Below, piece by piece: positions 58,814 to 64,000 of a DNA stretch of 64,000 nucleotides (its first letter is position 1; each line of letters starts with the position of its first letter). A program made the translations under genes and the position numbers. The notes under the pieces are model-generated. The model was not told where the DNA came from, made no database searches, and worked only from the letters and a program-made list of their open reading frames with translations. Source of the DNA: Dipteris shenzhenensis (Eukaryota > Polypodiophyta > Polypodiopsida > Gleicheniales); assembly GCA_047967505.1 (NCBI GenBank), contig CM106538.1. The stretch is one strand, 5' to 3'.

Positions 58814-59513
58814 GAGAGAGGACTTACAAGAATACAAAGTGGCCAAAAGTGGAGGGACACTTTTTTTTTTTAGTGTCAAGCCTGTAGGACGGTGCTAGAA
58901 ATAGAAAGAGAGGAAAGAGACAAAAGAGAGGATGCTTTAAAGAGAAGAAAAGAACAAATTATACCTTTATAAGACTAGAATATATCCACTTTCAAGTGGC
59001 CTGCCATGAAGGGATTCCCAATAGGAAAGAGGAAAAGAACAAGAAAAAATTGGAACGTCATTAAGTGGCCAAGAAAAAGGAGGACCAAAATAGAAACAAG
59101 AGAGAGAGGGCGAAGAAAAAGTGGAGCCTCAACTAATCACAAAAAAGCTAGAAATATTTTAAAAATTAGTAAATTTTAGCTTCGTAAGACCAAAAACGTC
59201 AATATAGGCTACCTTACCACAAGCCAAAAATCTACACAAAAAATAAAAGAGAAAATGCAAGAGAAGAAAAAGTAAAAAACACAATTTTTTGAAAAACAAA
59301 AGGAAGACATACTTAGCAAGCAAAGCAACACTTCTTTCATCAGCAGTGCCCAAGCATAAGGAGCTATACTGGGTTTCTAAGGAAACACAAGCAAACCAAT
59401 GCTTACTAAAATACACCAAATAAACAAAAGAGAAAGAAAACAAAAAATAAAGAAGAAAGGAAGAAGGTGACTAAGCAAAAATAAACAAGCAAATCAAACC
59501 AAAAAACAAGAAT

Positions 59514-59566
<53 letters not shown>

Positions 59567-62500
59567 CGTTGAAAAGCACGAAACACTCAAGTACCATGTT
59601 TGAAAAAAATGTCCAATTGTTCCTTCAACTAAACAACAAATAACTCTTACTGGAAAAGTCAAATCTCGAAAGACTCTCTGTGGCCCTACACTCTCAGCCC
59701 TTGGAGGGCTTCAATGGACTCAAGTCTTGTATGCCCACTCAACTTTACAACTCCTTGAGATAGTCCGGCCCGTATACTAAGCCCATCTTTAGCACCTTGG
59801 CTACCGACCTTCACTTGCAACTAAATAATGCCCATCTTGGCTCTAAAACTAGGCTTGCAACATCAACATAGCTAAGCTTTCGTTATTTGCTACACGATGA
59901 ACTAGTGACTTCTTGCATGCCGATAGGTCACTAGCAAAATAACTGGAGGTAAAGAGAGATGGAGCCTACACAAGCCTACACAAGTTGAGCTAGAAAGCTA
60001 CGAAGACTAGGAACGCTTAACGTCACATCAAAATTGAGGTATAATGGGTGGGAGGTGGACTTATACACTCATCTCTGATTGGATCTTTTTGTTCAATGTA
60101 TCAATCCTTCTATAGGGTTGTGGGATGAATGTGCAGGCAGCCAGAAGATTAAGAATAGGAGAAACGCATGCACTTTCAGAAGAAGGGGAGAAAGAAAGGG
60201 AAGCTGGGGCGAAGAGGGATGGTGCCAAGTCAAGCAAGAAACAGGGAAGGAACTTACTAGCTTGCGAGTGTAAAGTCTACCTCTAGCCAAATTAGACCTC
60301 AAGTCACTACTAACATAACCAGTGAGAGAGAGAGGAGCAAGACACAACTGATCGGGGATGTGGTACTAAATAGCGGGCAAAAAGGATGCCTAAACCTCCT
60401 CAATATAGATTCTCAATATAGATTGCCCTTGTTTACAGGCATAAAATATTATTCCCATACTGTCTTCAGAAGCCTTGCCTCTAGGCAACAGTGGGTTCCT
60501 GCATAAGACTACCAACCTCTCTTCTATCAGCAAGAAAGGGTAGCACATCTTGAATCTTTCATAATGATCTATAGAAAAGGCAAATTTGATGCAAAACACA
60601 TGTGGAACCTCATACTCATTCAAGGCAAGATGTTAAACACACCTGGAGAACAAACTTTTTTAAGCACATCAAAGAATTACAAATCTCAAGAAGAACAAAG
60701 CGGCATATTACCTCTTTCACGCTTATCAACAAGTTTCACAGAGACTTGAATATGCACATCCTTAATGGAGACTCCATCACTTAATTCCTCCCACGTGCTA
60801 TGCAGCTGTGCTCTGCACTCCTCAAAGAGCAGCGGTTCAAAAACATTTACATACTCCTGGACTGATTCAAAGCTGCCTGGAACACGCTGCAATTCAGCCT
60901 CACCTGTAGGCATTTTAGGAAGACCATAAGTCACACAAACTTCTCAAGAGGCATCTTATCAATCTACTAGGGCTCCACAATACAAATCACAGGATGTATG
61001 TCAATTCTACCATAATAAGTACTTCCTCAAAAAGAGAGACTGCAACATATGAGTTCAATACTGATAAAACCTAAAATAGCATCTGAGTATATAGAAGGAA
61101 GGGGTAGGCACAGAAACTAGCTTTGACATGTGCGTCATTCTTCCCACTAACAATCACAAAGCAGGGCATCCAGCTAGAGCAAGAAAGCAAACATTGATTT
61201 CTGGGCAACCTTCAGGTTGTTATGAAGACTACACACTAACAGAGAGTAAAAGTAGTCTACAGACCACCCAAGGATATCTGGAAATAGAAATCCAACTTGA
61301 CCACAGAAATACCAAACCCTCCTTGCTCATTCCAGATGCTGACATGTCCAAGCATATCTTTGAATGTCAAGCGGTGCCTCTGCTGCATCCATTTATAGCA
61401 ATGGTGCTTATCATCATTACAAAGGCCAGCTACCGTTCTTCAACAATAATTTCCAAAACAGTTGCAAATCCATTACCCAAGGATGTGTATGCACTGCCCC
61501 CGCCAGCTGGTCACAGCATAAGAGTGGCCTGGCTCATTTGCTGTATTCGCATCACCAGCACTGATTATGAGGAGGCATGAGCAAACTCTACCGTGTAGAC
61601 AAGCACTCACATATATTTATTTAAAAACTTAGGTTACCCCGAACTACCAAAAAGCAAGACAGAAACACCAGATAGCAACAAACAGACTATCTTGAATTAC
61701 GAACCAGGCGATTTCCATAGCTTATCACAGGTAGCTTCTCGATGCAGACGCTCAATAGATGAATCCTGAGCATGATATGTGTTTCCTGAAGCAGCTTGTT
61801 TCCGGAAATTGTTCATGTTTTTCTTGGGAAGAGGCCTCAAAAAATTAGTTGGCTTTTCATCTGCTCCTGCCTTCCCCTGGCCTGCTGACGTTGAATGTTT
61901 ACCCACAGTTTTCGAGAACAGAGCCTGTTTTGGTGTATCATCACCTTGTCCTTGCTTCCAAGAATTATGCCTAGCTGAAACACTTTCTGCTAGAGTATTT
62001 GAAGGAAATGACCCAACTTTCTTGGCTGGCACTTGGGACTGCTTTGGTGCATCAGAAGCGCTCGGCTCTGGACCTTCAGCCACTGCATTATTGCTGTTCC
62101 TCGACTCTGATAAGCACGCAGTAGCCCCTGCCTTACCCCCCTCACTGGATGGACTGGAGTTTTTCTGCTCCTTGGGCCTTGTGGCAGAGTCCCAGCTTTT
62201 CTCTGCAGCAGGCTGAGCAAGTGGGGTCTTGGGTGCATCTTTGTGGTGTCGAGAAAGAGATGGGGATGACAAATTTCTCTTTGACATGGAAGCTTTTGGA
62301 GGAGCTGCTTGCCGGGGCGCCTCCCTAACGTCCAAGAACATGGTTTGCCTGTTACGCTTCTTACCCAGCATGGCATCCTTGTGATCTGATCTTCCCCTCT
62401 TTCCAAAGCTCGAAGAAAACTTACCTTCCACGAATGACTGGTGTCCCCTCAACGCATCTGCTTTAACAGTGGCATCAATTGGTGCAGATCGGAGCGAGGC

Positions 62501-63323
62501 ATTCTCCTCAGTTTCAGATGCAACTCGGCAGCTAGACTTGGCTAGCACGGTTTCCTGGGACTCCATTGCGTCTCCCACAGAAGCTTCGCAAAGATGTGTA
62601 GCGCCTGCAGCATCATTGGTACTGTCATCGACAGCCATGCCTTTCACCTCTGAAGGACTCCCCTCCGTCTCAGAGGCTTTTCGGGGTCTACCATCTGCCA
62701 GAGTTAAGACGGCCTTTAATAATTTTGTAGGCAAGCCATCCACATATCAAAAACCAAAAGATTTCAGACTTATGAAGCTAAAAATTGAGCTCACCGCTTT
62801 CAGATTCCACATTATGTTGATCACTATCCAAAGTTTCGGAAACTCCAAGTTCTCCATCCTCCATTTCAAGGTCCTTCATGCTTTCCGTTTTAGCATCGTC
62901 ATCTTCCGAGTCCTTTACATCACAGCTTTTAACACTTGAACTCCTGGGTGAAGCACAGCACCTTGACGAAGGCATAGTAACAACGGGGCCAGCATCTTGG
63001 AGAGTAAGGGACGCTCCCTTTACATCAGATTCAACCTTAACGTCACGCACAGGCTCTTCAGGAGCAACGTTCCTGCGAATAGACCTCACAAAAGGACGAA
63101 AACATGAAAGAGGATGCTGCCCAGGTGGAAGGGGGGCTACATCCAACGACTGTGGAACGACAGGAGGCAGGTGTGGGAAAATCCAAGCAACTTGTTCATT
63201 TCCTGTCGCAGAAGGAGGCTGAAAATTTTGTGGCTTCGTTTCACCGGCTGGAGACAAATCACAATCATCTTGTGCGGGAGGAAGTTCGTTTAGGTCAAAC
63301 ATCGGCCTTCCCTTGGACCCCAT
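48998..63323 (-). CDS. SEN1/UPF1-type superfamily 1 helicase, eight coding exons
   Basis: Spliced model (minus): 62795-63323, 61705-62694, 60712-60903, 53632-53730, 53207-53357, 52803-52947, 50921-52708, 48998-49477. All junctions are GT..AG and the phases agree, giving about 1,457 residues. The protein starts MGSKGRPMFDLNELPP. A long low-complexity region reaches about residue 500. A conserved pre-helicase region (ESVQEYVNVFEPLLFEECRA) follows, then the helicase core at about 740-1298. Core motifs: GPPGTGKT (780-787), DEAA (1062-1065), GDPQQLPAT (1087-1095), QYRMHP (1127-1132), VDAFQGQERD (1254-1263) and VALTRARR (1288-1295). From memory it resembles the plant group of Arabidopsis At2g19120 and At4g30100. 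Family members unwind RNA or RNA:DNA hybrids; the exact role in plants is not established. It appears intact and is the only host gene seen. Confidence 0.93.
50921..52708 (-). CDS. Helicase exon 7 (residues 703-1298), motor core
   Basis: A single 1,788-base exon carries almost the whole superfamily 1 motor. The Q-type lead is DPQLAAIKWA, then Walker A GPPGTGKTHTVWG, motif Ia-like LVCAPSNAATDELL, Walker B VVIDEAAQASE, motif III GDPQQLPAT, motif IV QYRMHPQIRDFPS, motif V DAFQGQERDIIIMS and motif VI RRMNVALTRARRSLW. A helical insert (about residues 917-1000, WLQQLRARETYLAQQMASL) lies between Ia and II, where family members carry a variable stalk. All catalytic residues expected for ATPase activity are present. 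Confidence 0.96.
52803..52947 (-). CDS. Helicase exon 6 (residues 654-702)
   Basis: Encodes SEEAIKKKYQSNGAMWYLTV and LGSLATTQREYVALHAFQHL. The acceptor is ambiguous: GATAG|CAG|TGCAGG allows exon starts at 52,947 or 52,944, both in frame and differing by one serine. The donor is CGCAG|GTAAGA, phase 0. Confidence 0.92.
53207..53357 (-). CDS. Helicase exon 5 (residues 604-653)
   Basis: The acceptor is TTGACAG|CTGGG. It encodes a basic/serine linker and then RLAGIVRRFVPVDTRDPHGA and ILHFYVGE, a conserved block of the family. The donor is GAAAG|GTATGA, phase 2. Confidence 0.92.
53534..53567 (-). other. Candidate 34-nt cryptic (poison) exon in intron 4
   Basis: A strong donor (CATG|GTAAGC) lies 34 bases after an acceptor-like TTGTCAG|. 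Because 34 is not a multiple of three, inclusion would shift the frame and reach a TAG early in exon 5. It is left out of the main model. Confidence 0.35.
53632..53730 (-). CDS. Helicase exon 4 (residues 571-603)
   Basis: 99 bases, phase 1 on both sides. It encodes WFDLVLLPIEP and GFKEGDVAVISTPKPGS, part of the beta-rich domain before the helicase motor. The donor is GGATCAG|GTATAT. Confidence 0.9.
57030..57060 (+). promoter_or_regulatory. LTR-like TATA spot inside intron 3
   Basis: GGCCTATAAAAGGGGTCATC followed by a CT/CA-rich leader. The layout resembles the TATA region of the short copia LTR (GCCTATAAAGGCACTAGCCC at 17,671). It could be an old solo LTR; borders were not found. Confidence 0.3.
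58600..58830. repeat. Duplicated GA-microsatellite and G-run block
   Basis: (GT)n, (GA)n, a run of about 17 G, then CAAGTGGGGGTTGGGAAGGG is followed by a second copy of the same arrangement with a longer G run (over 20). The offset is about 85 bases. The plus strand is strongly G-quadruplex-prone; the helicase transcript would carry the C/CT-rich complement. Confidence 0.9.
59518..59562. repeat. (CT)n(CA)n microsatellite in intron 3
   Basis: About 15 CT units followed by 7 CA units. Confidence 0.95.
60712..60903 (-). CDS. Helicase exon 3 (residues 507-570), conserved pre-helicase block
   Basis: The acceptor is CCTACAG|GTGAGG and the donor AGAG|GTAATA. It encodes ELQRVPGSFESVQEYVNVFE and PLLFEECRAQLHSTWEELSD, the most recognisable segment outside the helicase core. 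A 6,981-base intron follows. Confidence 0.93.
60904..61704 (-). other. Intron 2 of the helicase gene
   Basis: 801 bases. The 150-codon plus-strand frame inside (61,128-61,580) has no recognisable domain and lies opposite the gene, so I treat it as chance. Confidence 0.85.
61705..62694 (-). CDS. Helicase exon 2 (residues 177-506), disordered region
   Basis: The acceptor is CTGGCAG|ATGGT, 100 bases after exon 1. This 330-residue part is rich in S, A, K and P with no fold visible. It has basic clusters (FGKRGRSDHK and GKKRNRQ, near residues 260-285) that could be nuclear localisation signals. It ends LHREATCDKLWKSPG. The donor is the weak CCTG|GTTCGT, chosen because it is the only one nearby that keeps phase with exon 3. 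Confidence 0.87.
62795..63323 (-). CDS. Helicase exon 1 (residues 1-176)
   Basis: The start ATG is at 63,321-63,323; this start matches the conserved beginning of the family (G-S-x-G-R-P-x-F-D-L-N-E). It contains DLNELPP at residues 10-16, a proline-rich stretch, the block CFRPFVRSIRRNVAPEE, and a serine/aspartate-rich acidic end (KDSEDDDAKTESMKDLEMED). The donor is GAAAGCG|GTGAGC, phase 1. Confidence 0.93.
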
Positions 63324-64000
63324 CCCAGAATTTAAAAAAGGACCTATGGTGTTGTCCTAAAAAAGCCAGCTCAATGGCTCAGAGCAAGAGTTCCCGAAAG
63401 TATGGATCGCATAGACGGAAGACGTAGCATCCATGCTCCTTTCTTCGCTGTGCCGCTTGCCAAGGAAGGCCTTCTATCTCCCCACGTTACCAGTGGCAAG
63501 ACGAATAAGACTAGCAATGCCAAATGTAAGATATCCACCCTGATATTGCGCTCGTTCGCATATCCAGCATCGGTGTCCACGATGACTAAGGGATCTGTCT
63601 GTTTACGTGTAAAGGCGGACAAAATAAATGTGAGAATGCATTTTAAGAATCCCTGAATCCACGGGGGATTCATATATTAGGTAGGACTCTTCCTCAAGGT
63701 GAAAGATTAGGGGGGGGAGGAATCCTGGATGCTGTCCTCCCTTGCAATCGACAGAAGGAAAAACTCCAGATTGTAGATGAGATCAAATCTTGGATACTTG
63801 TAACACACGACCCAAGCCAGGTTGTGGAGGCAATGGTTCCCCCCGAGGAAAATATAGGGTCAAGGTATGCAGAATGCAGCAGAGAAAGCGTCCTGCAATC
63901 AATAATTTGACAACTGCAATCTGCAAGGGTGGGAGAAGGGAGAAGAAACGCAGAAGCGAAATCAGAGGCAAAGAGGGGGTGGGGATGATCACGGAAGCAA
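63324..64000 (-). other. Upstream/5' leader region of the helicase gene
   Basis: No coding exon is seen upstream of the start codon. An acceptor-like CTTTTTTAG| lies about 40-45 bases before the ATG, so a 5' leader intron is possible. No clear TATA box at a convincing distance was found before the window ends. Confidence 0.4.

Larger units (their letters stand above)
53731..60711 (-). other. Intron 3 of the helicase gene (6,981 bases)
   Basis: Bounded by donor GTAATA (60,711 side) and acceptor TTGTCAG (53,731 side). It holds a TACG-rich patch (54,680-54,760), a CCCT-rich tract (56,200-56,290), an LTR-like promoter spot (57,030), G/GA tracts (58,600-58,830), a diverged dispersed repeat (58,985-59,150) and a (CT)n(CA)n run (59,518-59,562). 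No other gene is visible inside. Confidence 0.88.

Noticed and set aside
58492-58898. Several ~100-codon frames around the GA/G tracts
   Set aside because: They translate microsatellite and homopolymer runs.
61128-61580. 150-codon plus-strand frame opposite helicase intron 2
   Set aside because: No recognisable domain or promoter; it sits inside an intron on the other strand and is most likely chance.

Overview
This window looks like nuclear DNA of a land plant with a large, repeat-rich genome. The reasons are nested Ty3/gypsy and Ty1/copia LTR retrotransposons with the usual plant initiator-tRNA-Met primer site, chromodomain-bearing gypsy integrases, L1-type LINE remnants, and one split host gene with spliceosomal introns. 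The species cannot be named. Introns of up to 7 kb would fit a fern, lycophyte or gymnosperm, but that is inference.

Only one convincing host gene is visible. It fills 48,998-63,323 on the minus strand and encodes a SEN1/UPF1-type superfamily 1 RNA/DNA helicase. I could join eight coding exons in phase into a protein of about 1,457 residues. The N-terminus carries a DLNxxP motif, the middle is long and disordered, and the helicase core sits mostly in one 1.8-kb exon. Its third intron is about 7 kb and full of low-complexity DNA. A 34-nt candidate poison exon, a tandem acceptor and a donor just after the stop codon suggest post-transcriptional control.

The remaining 49 kb is mostly transposon sediment. 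From left to right: a broken minus-strand coding remnant with a tandem repeat (1-720); a decayed chromovirus-type gypsy element lacking its RT (809-6116); a degenerate Helitron-like Rep/helicase relic (7935-8990, minus); a tiny 3' LINE fragment with a 15-bp target duplication (10,506-10,646); a decayed copia element (about 11,550-16,045, minus) whose LTR carries a (TTAGGG)6 array beside its TATA box; a short non-autonomous copia derivative with a perfect target duplication (17,556-19,817); a young copia element with 171-bp LTRs but almost no gag (20,047-24,061); a copia scrap (26,650-27,640); a degenerate LINE (28,400-31,640, minus); a copia fragment with internal tandem duplication (36,900-38,030) abutting a second LINE (38,035-39,690, minus); and a nearly full-length chromodomain gypsy element (39,874-46,379).

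No transposon here looks able to move by itself: each has stop codons, frameshifts, deletions or lost catalytic residues. The most interesting signals are regulatory. Three LTRs carry unusual clusters of known plant promoter motifs: a telobox array, an RCCGAC (DRE-type) cluster, and an array of W-box-like palindromes. No tRNA, rRNA or CRISPR locus was recognised.
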